This document shows positions 17,994 through 27,024 of a DNA stretch of 64,000 bases, one piece after another (the first letter of the stretch is position 1; each line of letters starts with the position of its first letter). The position numbers and the translations under genes were made by a program. The notes under the pieces were generated by a model, which was not told where the DNA came from, did not search any database, and worked only from the letters and a program-made list of their open reading frames with translations. The DNA comes from Candidatus Bathyarchaeota archaeon (lineage in GTDB: Archaea; Thermoproteota; Bathyarchaeia; Bathyarchaeales; Bathycorpusculaceae): assembly GCA_013388895.1 (NCBI GenBank), contig JACAEK010000024.1, positions 1 through 64,000 of the forward strand, given 5' to 3'.

Positions 17994-18338
17994 TTATTCT
18001 TTTTTCTCTGTTGGTTTTGCTATGATTGCGGTTCCGTATGATGCGAAGACCGTGGCTGTGCCTTGAAGTATGTCGCTTGTTTCAAAATCTGCAGCGATAA
18101 CAGCATTAGCGCCCATTTCTCTTGCATTTTCGATAAGTCTGTTCAAAGATTCACGTCTAGCCTTTTCGCATTCTGAGCTGTAGGCTGTTACCTCTCCACC
18201 CAACATTCCTTCAATGCCAGCAATGAATTTTCCTCCAACGCCTCTAGTACGCACTGTTAAGCCATGAACTGTTCCTAAAACTTTAACTATCTCAAAGCCT
18301 GGCAGATTCGGCGTTGTAACAACTATTACTTCACTCAT
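17994..18338 (-). CDS. UPF0145 / YbjQ-family protein
   Basis: A 114-residue protein of the YbjQ (UPF0145) family, which forms homopentamers in known structures and is often described as heavy-metal-binding, without firm function. It starts at ATG 18338. Family-typical segments are VVTTPNLPGFEIVKVLG, the GG-x-x-x-Y-S/T region (GGEVTAYSSECEKAR) and MGANAVIAADFETSD. Single gene, convergent with repeat R2. Confidence 0.85.
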   Translation of the reverse strand: MSEVIVVTTPNLPGFEIVKVLGTVHGLTVRTRGVGGKFIAGIEGMLGGEVTAYSSECEKARRESLNRLIENAREMGANAVIAADFETSDILQGTATVFASYGTAIIAKPTEKKE

Positions 18339-18406
18339 TTAACAACCCGAGATTTTAATAGCTAATGCTTCTTATTTGGATTGCTAAACTTTGGGTGAGT
18401 TTCGTC

Positions 18407-18781
18407 ATGGAAAACATCGAGAAAATTCGTGAGCAATTTCCAATAACTAGGAACAGAGTCTTTATGAATCATGCTGCGCAGTCGCCTCTTCCTAAGGTAG
18501 TTGCTGACGCTGTTTGCAAGTGCATTGACGAATTTTCGAACTTCGGACACACTTCGATTGAATGGCACAACGGCGGAAAACCCTTTTTCGCAAAGCTGAT
18601 TGGCGCAAAAACTGAAGAGATAGCCTTAGTCGAAAACACTTCGATAGGCATGAACATAGCTGCAAACGTGCTTCGTTATCCGCAAGGCGCAAAAATTGTC
18701 ACAACAGACTTAGAATATCCTTCAGTGGTTTATCCGTGGCTTCGCAAGCGTTTAGGCGTAGAAGTGCTTTTGATAGTCTGA
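18407..18781 (+). pseudogene. Class V aminotransferase, N-terminal fragment
   Basis: Only the first about 124 residues of a PLP-dependent class V aminotransferase (cysteine desulfurase/IscS-like superfamily) remain. Recognisable parts are FMNHAAQSPLP, IEWHNGGKPFFAKLIGA and EIALVENTSIGMNIAANVL. The frame ends at 18779-18781 directly after LEYPSVVYPWLRKRLGVEV, well before the lysine that binds PLP. The ATG at 18407 follows a GGGTGAG site. The sequence then passes without a gap into the middle of an acetyltransferase gene, so a deletion or assembly join has removed about two thirds of this gene. Confidence 0.8.
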
Positions 18782-19419
18782 AAGGATACATCCTAGTCTA
18801 CACTGCTATGGATTTTCCAAGCGTAATCCTAGAATGTGAAGCAGACACAGCCCAAAAACTAATCAAGTATACACCTGAAAACCGTTTCATAATGCACGCG
18901 CCGCCAAATCTTCTGCCAATCATAAAAGAGAAAATCCCAAACTCAAAACATTACATTGAAAATTGGATGCTAGTCAGAAGAGGAGAAGCAAACTTTTTCA
19001 AATCAGAATTTGCGCGTAGATTACGCTCCGAAGAAGACGCTTCAAAACTTGCTATGCTTCTTTCAAGCCGTGAAGAACGCCCAACAGGAACAATACAAAG
19101 ATATTTTGATTGGATAAGCAAGATGCCGCTTTACGGAGTTTTCATCAATAGCGAACTAGTCGCTTACGCTGGTTCTTTCATTCAGCTACCACAAGTTTGG
19201 ATGATAGGCGGCGTCTATACGCATCCAAACCATAGAAACAAAGGCTACTCAACATTAGCTGCTTCAGCCGCAACCGAAGAAGCATTGAAGAATGCTGAAG
19301 CCGCAGCGTTATTCGTAAGGTCAGACAATTACCCAGCCATAAGAGTTTATGAAAAAATCGGCTACAAAGAAATAGGTGAAAAACTTTGGGTAGACGTGGG
19401 AACAGGACTTAAGCCCTAA
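18772..19419 (+). pseudogene. GNAT acetyltransferase, N-terminally truncated
   Basis: The C-terminal about 215 residues of a two-part acetyltransferase. The CoA-binding core is intact: GGVYTHPNHRNKGYSTLAAS, then LFVRSDNYPAIRVYEKIGY. The upstream part (from about DSLKGYILVYTAMDFPS) resembles the N-terminal domain of such proteins, but its first strands are missing; they are replaced by the aminotransferase fragment in a different frame. It could still be translated from an internal start, such as the ATG at 18808. It ends four bases into the end of valS on the other strand. Confidence 0.7.
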
Positions 19420-21878
19420 TATTCGCTGACAAAACTCATTTCTGGATATTCTTGAACTTGTCTGCCCTTGCCTTTGCCCTTTTCAGACAGAATTTCAAAC
19501 TGGGCAATTTTGCATGTTCCACTAATGACTTCTTTGTTATCGCTGATTATACTTGCGAAACGGCTGCTTCCCGCATAAAGTTTCACCCTCTTAATCTCAG
19601 CGTTCAAGGGTTTTCTTTTCTCAGCCTTTTCCCGCCTAACCTCTGTTATAACAGCCATCACCAAATCGCCCTTCTTCTCTATCTCTTCGTCGATTTTACT
19701 TGTTTCAGTAGTGGGCCAAGGCGTCAACTGCAAACTTTTTTGTCCTATGTCCTCAGAGTACATTGTTTGGTAAATTTCCTCTGTCATGTGAGGCATGATT
19801 GGAGCCAACAATTGGATTATTCGATGTAAGACTGTGTAAAGTGTGAATTGCGATGCCTTGCGAGCTTTTTCTCCATAAAGTTCTGGCTTGTAGAGCCGAT
19901 CCTTGACAGCCTCTAAGTATTGGTCGCAGAACACATGCCACGTGAAGTTGCGTATTTCCTCCATCACCATGTTGAATTGGCATTTCTCGAAAGCATCAGT
20001 AGCCCGCTGAGTCAGCCTTTCAGTCTTGCTCAAAACCCACCAGTCCAAAAGCTGCAACTCACTTTCCTCGCTGGGCACGTAATCTTTTAGCTGTGCGCTA
20101 ACAAATCGTGCAGCATTCCAAAGTTTAGTTATGAAGCGTCGCCCATATTCAACATCTTGCCAACGGAAAGGAATATCTGAGCCCGTAGCGCCGCCGTTTG
20201 CAGCCCACTGTCTCGTAGCATCAGTTCCAACCTTGTCCAAAACTTCCGGTGCAGCAACATAGTTTTTGAGTGACTTGCTCATTTTTCTGCCATCAGAACC
20301 CAGAACCATGCCATTGATTAGGCAGCTCTTGTATGGTTTTTCATTGAACAAGGCTAGGTGCCTAACCATTAAGTAATAAGCCCATGTTCTTATGATGTCG
20401 ATGCCGGAAGGATGCAAGTCCGCTGGAAACAGTTTTCGCCAATCCTCTTTGTATGGCCAACCAGCATGCACTGCACATGAGATTGAGGAGTCCATCCAGG
20501 TGTCGAAAACGTCTCGTTCAGGAAAGAATTCTCTGCCGCCGCATTTTGGACACTTTTCTATTCTTGGCTTTTCAAGTTTTGGGTCTATTGGAACCCATTG
20601 CTCTTCTGCTAATATGACTTCATTGCAATATTTGCAGTACCACACGGGTATTGGTGTTCCAAACACGCGTTGACGGCTTATCACCCAATCCCAGTCAAGT
20701 GAACGAGCCCAATCTATCAACCGAGTTTTCATGTAATCAGGATACCAGACTATTTCATTCGCCTTCTCTTCCAGTTTATCTGTTAAGATGCGGGTTCTCA
20801 TAAACCACTGCTTACGCTCCAAAATCTCAACTGGCGTTTCGCATCTGTCACAAACACCCATCTCTTGCTTAATCTTCTCAGTTTTCTGCAAAAGCCCAGC
20901 TACTTCCAAGTCTTTAGCCATGCTTTTTTTCGCCTCGCTTATTGTTAATCCCGCGTATTTGCCGCCGTTCTCATTTATCTTTCCATTCTCTGCCAACAAC
21001 GTTATAGCCGGAAGCTTATGCTTAATGACTGTTTTCACATCTTCCTTGTCGCCATAAGTGCATATCATGACTACGCCCGTGCCAAAAGACGGGTCAACAC
21101 CTTCGTCTGGAATAATATTGACTGCGCGGTTTACAACTGGAACAATGATTTTTCCACCTATATACTTCTTGAATCTATCGTCAGTCGGATTTATTGCCAC
21201 TGCAACACATGCAGGTATGAATTCTGGACGTGTCGTGGCTATTAGCAGATGGTTGGGGCTGTCTTCCAAAGGAAATTTGATGTAATAAAGCGCGCCCTCT
21301 CGTTCTTCATAGTTCACTTCGGCGTCTGCAATTGCTGTTTCACAGCCTGGACACCAATTAACTGGATGTGTACCTTGATACATGAAGTCTTTCTTGTGCA
21401 GAATTATGAAGCTTAGCTGGGTGCGTCTCCAATAGTCTGGATTCATCGTGCGATATTCAGTTGTCCAGTCAACGCTACAGCCCAAGCGAATTACGCCTTC
21501 TTTCATTATTGCAATATATTTTTCAACAAGCTGCTCGCATAGTTTGCGAAACTTGTCTGGAGGTACTTCCCTTTTCCTAATGTTATTTTCTTTTTCCGCT
21601 TGTACTTCAATGCCTAAACCATGGCAGTCCCATCCCTGCGGAAAATGAACATTATAGCCTTTCATGCGCTTGTAGCGAGCAACCATGTCAAAGTAGGTCC
21701 AGTTTAGCACGTTTCCCATGTGGAATTCGCCAGAAGGATACGGCGGCGGAGTATCAATGCTGAAAGTTGGACGTTTTTCGTCTTTCCAGTCGAAATGGTA
21801 AATGCCCATCTCTTCCCATTTCTTCTGCCACTTCTTCTCAATCGCAATAGCGTCAAACTCTTTAGGCAACTGCCTCAT
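19416..21878 (-). CDS. valS: Valyl-tRNA synthetase
   Basis: Charges tRNA-Val with valine, with an editing domain that removes threonine. About 820 residues, normal for archaeal ValRS. Class I signatures are PPYPSGEFHMGN (HIGH equivalent) and GRKMSKSLKN (KMSKS). The CP1 insert contains NWCPGCETAIADAE and a TTRPEF editing motif. Zinc-type cysteine pairs occur (CDRCETP; CKYCN; CPKCGG). I start at the ATG at 21878 (MRQLPKEFDA). The frame is open for another 68 codons upstream, but that stretch lies over the TPP riboswitch of the divergent gene and is not protein-like. Confidence 0.95.
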   Translation of the reverse strand: MRQLPKEFDAIAIEKKWQKKWEEMGIYHFDWKDEKRPTFSIDTPPPYPSGEFHMGNVLNWTYFDMVARYKRMKGYNVHFPQGWDCHGLGIEVQAEKENNIRKREVPPDKFRKLCEQLVEKYIAIMKEGVIRLGCSVDWTTEYRTMNPDYWRRTQLSFIILHKKDFMYQGTHPVNWCPGCETAIADAEVNYEEREGALYYIKFPLEDSPNHLLIATTRPEFIPACVAVAINPTDDRFKKYIGGKIIVPVVNRAVNIIPDEGVDPSFGTGVVMICTYGDKEDVKTVIKHKLPAITLLAENGKINENGGKYAGLTISEAKKSMAKDLEVAGLLQKTEKIKQEMGVCDRCETPVEILERKQWFMRTRILTDKLEEKANEIVWYPDYMKTRLIDWARSLDWDWVISRQRVFGTPIPVWYCKYCNEVILAEEQWVPIDPKLEKPRIEKCPKCGGREFFPERDVFDTWMDSSISCAVHAGWPYKEDWRKLFPADLHPSGIDIIRTWAYYLMVRHLALFNEKPYKSCLINGMVLGSDGRKMSKSLKNYVAAPEVLDKVGTDATRQWAANGGATGSDIPFRWQDVEYGRRFITKLWNAARFVSAQLKDYVPSEESELQLLDWWVLSKTERLTQRATDAFEKCQFNMVMEEIRNFTWHVFCDQYLEAVKDRLYKPELYGEKARKASQFTLYTVLHRIIQLLAPIMPHMTEEIYQTMYSEDIGQKSLQLTPWPTTETSKIDEEIEKKGDLVMAVITEVRREKAEKRKPLNAEIKRVKLYAGSSRFASIISDNKEVISGTCKIAQFEILSEKGKGKGRQVQEYPEMSFVSEY

Positions 21879-21949
21879 CTTGCAAACATCCAAACCTAAT
21901 TTGACTTTAGGAAAGATAAATATACAACTAAATAACAATTGCTCTCCAA

Positions 21950-22046
21950 GGTTTAAGGGGAGCTGGGACTGTGACCTGGCTGAGAGGACAGCAGAAAGCG
22001 CTGTCGACCCGTAGAACCTGATCCAGGTAATACTGGCGGAGGGAAA
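21950..22046 (+). promoter_or_regulatory. TPP riboswitch (THI element)
   Basis: Conserved TPP aptamer: GGGG-AGC at 21957-21963, the pyrimidine-sensor CTGAGA at 21980-21985, and the pyrophosphate-sensor region from GACCCGTAGAACCTGATC (about 22006-22023) into GGTAATACTGGCGGAGGGA. The gene's ribosome binding site, GGAGGG (22038-22043), belongs to the 3' side of the aptamer, eight bases before the thiT ATG. Ligand binding would therefore hide it, implying translational control. A TATA-like AAATATA lies upstream at about 21918-21924. Confidence 0.93.
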
Positions 22047-22050
22047 AAAC

Positions 22051-22614
22051 ATGAATGAAACTAAAACTAGATTCAACACCAAAGTTCTTGCAGAAATTGC
22101 AGTTTTTGCAGCTCTTTCAGCAGTATTGTATATTCTGCGCCCTTACACGCTTCCATACGGTGGCTCAGTAACCTTAGGTAGCATGGTTCCAGTAATGTGG
22201 CTGTCCATGAGAAGAGGCATATACGCTGGAATTGTGTCAGCAGCGATTTTCGGCATTTTAGCACTCCTCATCGATGTTACATTTCTTGGCGCCGCAAGCG
22301 TCATTGCGACTCCCGTACAGGTCATCCTCGAATATCCAATAGCCTTTGGAGTGCTCGGATTAGCAGGAATTTTCCACAAAAAAACTGTAGCCTTCGCAAT
22401 AGCAGGAGTAGGCATCAGCATATTCATCAAATTCGTGATACACTACCTTGTAGGCGTCTTCGTCTGGTATTATGTATACGCGTTTCCTCCAGAATGGGGA
22501 CAATATCTTTGGCCAGCCATCTACAACGGCAGCTTCCTCTTAGTGGAATTCATCATAAGTGCAATACTCATCGTCATCCTCGTGAAAAGGGGAACATTGG
22601 AATACGCTCTCTAG
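22051..22614 (+). CDS. thiT: Thiamine ECF transporter S component
   Basis: A 187-residue membrane protein with about six helices that binds thiamine for an energy-coupling-factor transporter. The N-terminal EIAVFAALSAVLYILRP, the GGSVTLGSMVPVMWLSMRRG loop (typical of ThiT) and the aromatic VHYLVGV-F-W segment support this. Control by a TPP riboswitch directly upstream makes the substrate assignment strong. The shared ECF ATPases and EcfT are not in this window; two other S-component-like genes (28406, 37684) could use the same module. Confidence 0.9.
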   Translation: MNETKTRFNTKVLAEIAVFAALSAVLYILRPYTLPYGGSVTLGSMVPVMWLSMRRGIYAGIVSAAIFGILALLIDVTFLGAASVIATPVQVILEYPIAFGVLGLAGIFHKKTVAFAIAGVGISIFIKFVIHYLVGVFVWYYVYAFPPEWGQYLWPAIYNGSFLLVEFIISAILIVILVKRGTLEYAL

Positions 22615-22630
22615 ATTAAGTGAAATTGCT

Positions 22631-23341
22631 ATGGCTAAACTTAATACTGGAATTAAAGGATTCGACGAATTAATAGGCGGTGGAATCGAGTCTGGTTCAC
22701 GAAACATCCTTTATGGTTTACCAGGCACTGGTAAGACTGTTTTTGCCATGCAGTTTCTCTGGCAAGGACTACAGAAAGGCGAGACTGTTGCCTATGATGT
22801 GATGGACAAGCCATTCCCACGCTTAAAAGCCTATTTCAAGTCCTTCGGATGGAACATAGAACCATACATAGCCAAAGGCAAATTCATCGCCATACAAGCG
22901 TTTCCACATTTCGAACCGTATCCACAAGATCCAAAGGTGATTTACTTTAATCTTGAAGATTTTGAGAAAATGAAACGCATAGACAGGATACTTTCTGAAA
23001 AAGGCGTAACACGGTTTGCGGCTGGAGATTTCAGTGAACAAATGTTTTCGCTTTATGATTTGAAGTATATGGAGCCTGTGGAAGATTGGACGATTAACTG
23101 GAGCCACTACGATGACATTGTTAACGTTGATATTATGACAGCGGCGACACAGAAAGACTTGGCAACGCAGCGAGCGACTGATTTAGACTTGAATAAAGCT
23201 CATAACATATTTCTTTTCAGATTCAACGAAGAAAAACTTCAAAGAGAAATGCGCATTATTAAGATGGAAGGATGCGACCATCCGCTTGAGTGGATTCCCT
23301 TCAAAGTAACCAGCAAAGGCATCCAACTGCTGAAAACTTGA
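22631..23341 (+). CDS. KaiC-like RecA-family ATPase
   Basis: A 236-residue single-domain KaiC/RadA-type ATPase of unknown role, common in archaea. It begins with GIKGFDELIGGGIESGS, the usual KaiC entry, then Walker A GLPGTGKTVFAMQF. The C-terminal half (LFRFNEEKLQREMRIIKMEG) matches the family end. A clear RecA Walker B is not visible: the expected hydrophobic strand followed by Asp is replaced by NVDIMTAATQ, so ATP hydrolysis may be weak. It begins 16 bases after the thiT stop and may be co-transcribed, without an obvious link to thiamine. Confidence 0.8.
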   Translation: MAKLNTGIKGFDELIGGGIESGSRNILYGLPGTGKTVFAMQFLWQGLQKGETVAYDVMDKPFPRLKAYFKSFGWNIEPYIAKGKFIAIQAFPHFEPYPQDPKVIYFNLEDFEKMKRIDRILSEKGVTRFAAGDFSEQMFSLYDLKYMEPVEDWTINWSHYDDIVNVDIMTAATQKDLATQRATDLDLNKAHNIFLFRFNEEKLQREMRIIKMEGCDHPLEWIPFKVTSKGIQLLKT

Positions 23342-23354
23342 GGTTCTGCCTCTA

Positions 23355-24356
23355 ATGGGAAAATTATCCAACGAAGAAGTAAAAAAACTCTTAAGCTGCG
23401 TCAAAAGAGAACCAAGAGTTATTATTCCGCCCTCGCCTGGTTTTGATTCAGGCGTCCACCTGATAGATGACAAATGCCTAGTAGTTTCAACAGACCCGTG
23501 CATAGGCGTTCCAGAAAAATGGTTTGGATGGCTCCTAATACACTATGCAGCTTCAGATGTGGCTCTTTTTGGGGCGAAACCAGAATACTGCGCAATAAAC
23601 CTTTTAGGTCCATCATCAACAAAGCCTGAGAGCTTCTATGAAATAATGAATCAAGCATGTAAAGCCTCAGAATAATTGGAAATGGCTATCATAACTGGAC
23701 ACACTGGAACGTATGACGGAATATCAACCATGGTCGGTGTTTGCACAGCATATGGCACAGTCAAAAAAGACAAGCTAATAACGCCCGACGGTGCCAAGCC
23801 AGGTGATTACCTATTATGCACGAAACCAATAGGCTTAGAAGTGACCGTCAACTTCGCATTGATGCATCAAGCATCAGCCAAAAGATTCTTTGGAGCTCAA
23901 CAAACAAAAGAACTTACAAGACTTGTCAATTTGCAGAGCTGCGTGGAAGAAGCACTTTTGCTAGCGGAAATAGAAGGTGTGCATGCCATGCATGATGCTA
24001 CAGAAGGCGGTTTGACAGCAGCGTTAAACGAGATGACTGAAGCTTCCAAAGTTGGCTTCAAAATCGAATGGAAAAAGATCCAGTTTCCAAAAGAGATTCA
24101 CATACTGAAAGAATTGTTTAGAATTCCAGAAGAACAAATGTTATCCATGTCTTCCACGGGAACAGTTTTAGCCGCTGTTAGTCCAGATGCAAAGGACAAA
24201 GTTTTGGAAACCCTAAGACAGAACAAAATTGAAGTGAGCGTCTTGGGAGTTTTCGAAAAAAATAGGCGCCGTGTTTTAGTTAAGAATGGAAAAGAGACGC
24301 TGTTTCCAAGAAAGGCTAAAGATCCTTACGAGAGAATCCTTTCTGGAAAGCTGTAG
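23355..24356 (+). pseudogene. AIR synthase-related protein (HypE/SelD-like), interrupted by in-frame TAA
   Basis: A 333-codon member of the PurM/HypE/SelD/ThiL superfamily, which binds ATP between two domains. The N-terminal domain includes IIPPSPGFDSGVHLIDD, VVSTDPCIGVPEKWFGW and ASDVALFGAKPEY. The C-terminal domain includes HDATEGGLTAALNEM. At codon 107 (23673-23675) a TAA interrupts the frame just before MAIITGHTGTYD, which in relatives is part of the same domain. Reading continues correctly in the same frame. No SelD-type Cys/Sec loop is seen, so selenophosphate synthesis is unlikely. Confidence 0.78.
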
Positions 24357-25108
24357 ACGTTCATGCGTTTTCCACGCGCAAAACCGATTAAGGTTAAATG
24401 AGCATCTTCTGCAATTGTGATGCCAGAATCTATGGCTGCAGCAAGAGAGGCTACAATTGGAATGCCTATTCTCGCTGCCTTAAACACTATGTCGCCTGTT
24501 AACCTTCCGCTTAAAGCAAGAAAACGTTGGCTGAAGTCGGTTCTGTTTAGGGCGCATGTGCCTATTACTTTGTCAACAGCGTTATGTCTCCCAATGTCCT
24601 CGGCAAAAGCTACAAGCTCTCCATTGGCTTGGTAGATTGCGGCTACGTGCACTCCGCCAGTTTTCCGAAAGGTTTCTGCAACAAGATTAAGGCGACTGAC
24701 GCTGTCATGAATTACCTGAGCTGTTACATGCAAATCTGACTTGATTCTGGGAAGTTTGCCAGAAAAATGATAAGGAGCATTGCTTCCGCATGCAGAAAGA
24801 ATCAACCTTGAAAACGGCCTAAAAAGTTTCAGTCTCTTTTCCAAATCCACGCCGGGTTTCAGCTTAACATTGCAAACGCCACCTTCTTTTAGACGTATCT
24901 GTTCAATTTCGTCAATTGATTTCACAATGCCTTCCGTAAGTACATGGCCGACGGCTAATTCCTTCAGGTTTGATGGCGAACAGAAAATGGTTGCGTAGTG
25001 AGTCTTGTTCAAGAATATGTGAAGAGGCTTTTCTTCTGCCACATAATCTGTTGTTTTTAGGATTTTTCCTGTTGAGACGTCGACTTTTGCAATTTTGGTT
25101 TTTAGCAT
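24326..25108 (-). CDS. fdhD: Formate dehydrogenase accessory sulfurtransferase FdhD
   Basis: FdhD transfers sulfur to the bis-MGD cofactor of molybdenum or tungsten enzymes such as formate dehydrogenase. The 260 residues match the family: EKPLHIFLNK, LAVGHVLTEGIV, GGVHVAAIYQANGELVAFAEDIGRHNAVDK in pieces, and LALSGRLTGDIVFKAARIGIP. The usual CxxC site of the E. coli protein reads SACGSNAPYH here, with one Cys only. It overlaps the preceding gene by 31 bases, tail to tail. A client in this window could be FwdB, which uses the same cofactor. Confidence 0.92.
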   Translation of the reverse strand: MLKTKIAKVDVSTGKILKTTDYVAEEKPLHIFLNKTHYATIFCSPSNLKELAVGHVLTEGIVKSIDEIEQIRLKEGGVCNVKLKPGVDLEKRLKLFRPFSRLILSACGSNAPYHFSGKLPRIKSDLHVTAQVIHDSVSRLNLVAETFRKTGGVHVAAIYQANGELVAFAEDIGRHNAVDKVIGTCALNRTDFSQRFLALSGRLTGDIVFKAARIGIPIVASLAAAIDSGITIAEDAHLTLIGFARGKRMNVYSFPERILS

Positions 25109-25121
25109 GTTGATTCGCCTT

Positions 25122-26006
25122 TTACTTCTTTAATTCTGACAACACAAAATCAGCAATTTCATCGGCAATATTAACGCTTGCAACTGATTGCAAGCCTCTC
25201 CAGCCCGGTTGGCTGTTAACCTCAACAACTAATGGTCCTTTAGGGCTTTCTAGGATGTCGACGCCTGCGATTTTGCATTCGATAAGCTTCGCAGATTTAA
25301 CAGCCATATTCTCCATAACTTTGTCAAGCTCTAATCGTTCAGGACGGGCTCCTTGGCTGTAATTGGTTTTCCAGCTATTCGAAACACGCCGCATGGCTGC
25401 AACGACACGGTCGCCAATAATGAATGCGCGAATGTCAGAAGACCCATGATTTACAAACTCTTGGAGATAAATTACGCCGTGATAAAATGTTATGGCTCTG
25501 AAAGTTGTGGAAGCAACTTCCGAGTCTTTGATGTGTGTTGAGCCGATTCCTCTAGAGACGAATATAGGTTTGACAACAATGTCTCCGCCTAACTCGTTAA
25601 AGGCTTTTAAAGCGTCGTTAACGTTTTCGGTTGTAGCTGTGCGTGGAACAGCTATGCCGTTTTCTTCCAAAATTGCCAGAAGGTCATACTTATCAACGCA
25701 GTGTTCAATGGCTTCTGGCGGGTTGATTATGCATAAGCCTAAACGTTGAAGCCTGTAGAGCATGTCCATTCTGAAGACTATTTCTTCCAGCGACCCGCGA
25801 CCGATTGGACGAATTAACAAGGCGTCTAACTCGTCAAGAATGCTTGTATTGCCGACATTCAGGTATGGTTTACAGCTTACACGTGCAATTAGATGTGGAA
25901 AGCTGAAGCACAAGTGCGGAATACTGCGTCTTGTTAAAGCCTCTCGAAGTTGGGTGGAACTCCATGAATCTCTATTTCGTGTTACGATTCCAATTTTCAA
26001 AAGCAA
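25122..26006 (-). CDS. RimK-family ATP-grasp ligase
   Basis: A 294-residue ATP-grasp enzyme of the RimK type, which adds an amino acid, often L-glutamate, to a carboxyl group. Visible parts are INPPEAIEHCVDKYDLL, GGDIVVKPIFVSRGIG (ATP-binding loop), VNHGSSDIRAFIIGDRVVAAMRR, and the metal ligands in AGVDILESPKGPLVVEVNSQPGW. Archaeal relatives include the ligases that glutamylate tetrahydromethanopterin (MptN) and coenzyme F420 (CofF). With fwd and mch genes nearby, a role in C1 cofactor tailoring is reasonable, but LysX-type or protein-modifying activity cannot be excluded. Confidence 0.8.
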   Translation of the reverse strand: MLLKIGIVTRNRDSWSSTQLREALTRRSIPHLCFSFPHLIARVSCKPYLNVGNTSILDELDALLIRPIGRGSLEEIVFRMDMLYRLQRLGLCIINPPEAIEHCVDKYDLLAILEENGIAVPRTATTENVNDALKAFNELGGDIVVKPIFVSRGIGSTHIKDSEVASTTFRAITFYHGVIYLQEFVNHGSSDIRAFIIGDRVVAAMRRVSNSWKTNYSQGARPERLELDKVMENMAVKSAKLIECKIAGVDILESPKGPLVVEVNSQPGWRGLQSVASVNIADEIADFVLSELKK

Positions 26007-26078
26007 ACCTTCTCAGCTGAATTCTGTGAAACATGCTAAAAGGATTACATTCTTAAAGTTTCCGTGTAATAGCCAAAC

Positions 26079-27008
26079 CTAGAACTTGCATATGTATGGA
26101 ATTAATTGTTCCGCATCCTCAAATTTCTTTGAAAGATCCAAATCCAAGTATGCACCATGCTCATTAAAATAGGGGGCGCCTTTCCGCGAAAAAAGGGTCA
26201 AGATTTTGCCGTTATGATTGGTTTTGAAACCTTCTTCGCTTGGTTCATGTCCCCTTATCATGATTCTAACGTTGAATCTCTCTAACACTTCGCTTGTTAT
26301 TTTTTCGCCGAACAATCTGCCAGCACCTCTAGGCGATACGCTTGTTTCTTCAACTATTTCGTCGGGGTCGCTCCAGAGCATCTCCTCCAAAAAACTCTGC
26401 TGGGGGTGTAAGCTATGCGCATAGGCTAAATCTTCAAGAGTCTTGGCTTGATGTGGTAAGCCACCATGAATCATCAAGTAGCGTTCCTCAACCAGCACAG
26501 CGTTGTAGAGGCAATCAAATAAGCTGCGGACTTTTGAGTACGCCATTTGCCATTTTTCGCCAAATTTCATCTGAAATTCCGAAGGCAAATCGTGAGGAGA
26601 AGCCAACAAGTCTTCTGGACCTTCATGGTTACCACGCATCAGAACCACTTGCTCAGGAAACATCAGTTTCAATCTTAAAACAGTATAGTAGACTTCCTTG
26701 GAATATTCGCCTCTATCTCCGTAATCTCCGAGAAAAATTAATATTGCATTGCCGTTTTGGCTCATTTTTCTTAAGAAGTTGCTTTCTTGGATAATGTCAA
26801 TTAGACTTTCGAGGTCACCGTGCAAATCGCCTATTACTAGTCCTTCGCCTTCTGGTTTAAGCCTTGCAAGCCTGCCAGCGACATTAAGGCTTCCAATTTT
26901 TCCATTTTCTCCACAAATGAGACGTGTGGCATTGTCAACGATTCTAACAAAACTGTCATGTTGGGATTCCAAGGCTTCTTTAACAATTTTTGGGAAATCT
27001 ATTTGCAA
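26079..27008 (-). CDS. PPP-family serine/threonine phosphatase
   Basis: A 309-residue metallophosphatase of the PP1/PP2A superfamily. The canonical signature blocks are all present: GDLHGDLESL, GDYGDRGEYSKEV, RGNHEGPED and MIHGGLPH, followed by IRGHEPSEEG. These bind two metal ions at the active site. The eukaryotic-type G-D-x-V-D-R-G is G-D-Y-G-D-R-G here. It ends a small two-gene unit with the coiled-coil gene upstream (stop and start 17 bases apart), suggesting a common function. Confidence 0.9.
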   Translation of the reverse strand: MQIDFPKIVKEALESQHDSFVRIVDNATRLICGENGKIGSLNVAGRLARLKPEGEGLVIGDLHGDLESLIDIIQESNFLRKMSQNGNAILIFLGDYGDRGEYSKEVYYTVLRLKLMFPEQVVLMRGNHEGPEDLLASPHDLPSEFQMKFGEKWQMAYSKVRSLFDCLYNAVLVEERYLMIHGGLPHQAKTLEDLAYAHSLHPQQSFLEEMLWSDPDEIVEETSVSPRGAGRLFGEKITSEVLERFNVRIMIRGHEPSEEGFKTNHNGKILTLFSRKGAPYFNEHGAYLDLDLSKKFEDAEQLIPYICKF

Positions 27009-27024
27009 ACATTGCGCCTTCGAA

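Noticed and set aside
21879-22082. N-terminal extension of valS by 68 codons
   Set aside because: It reads antisense through the TPP riboswitch, has no synthetase homology, and a good start exists at 21878.
23355-24356. Selenophosphate synthetase function
   Set aside because: The N-terminal Cys/Sec loop and lysine of SelD are absent; only the superfamily fold is supported.
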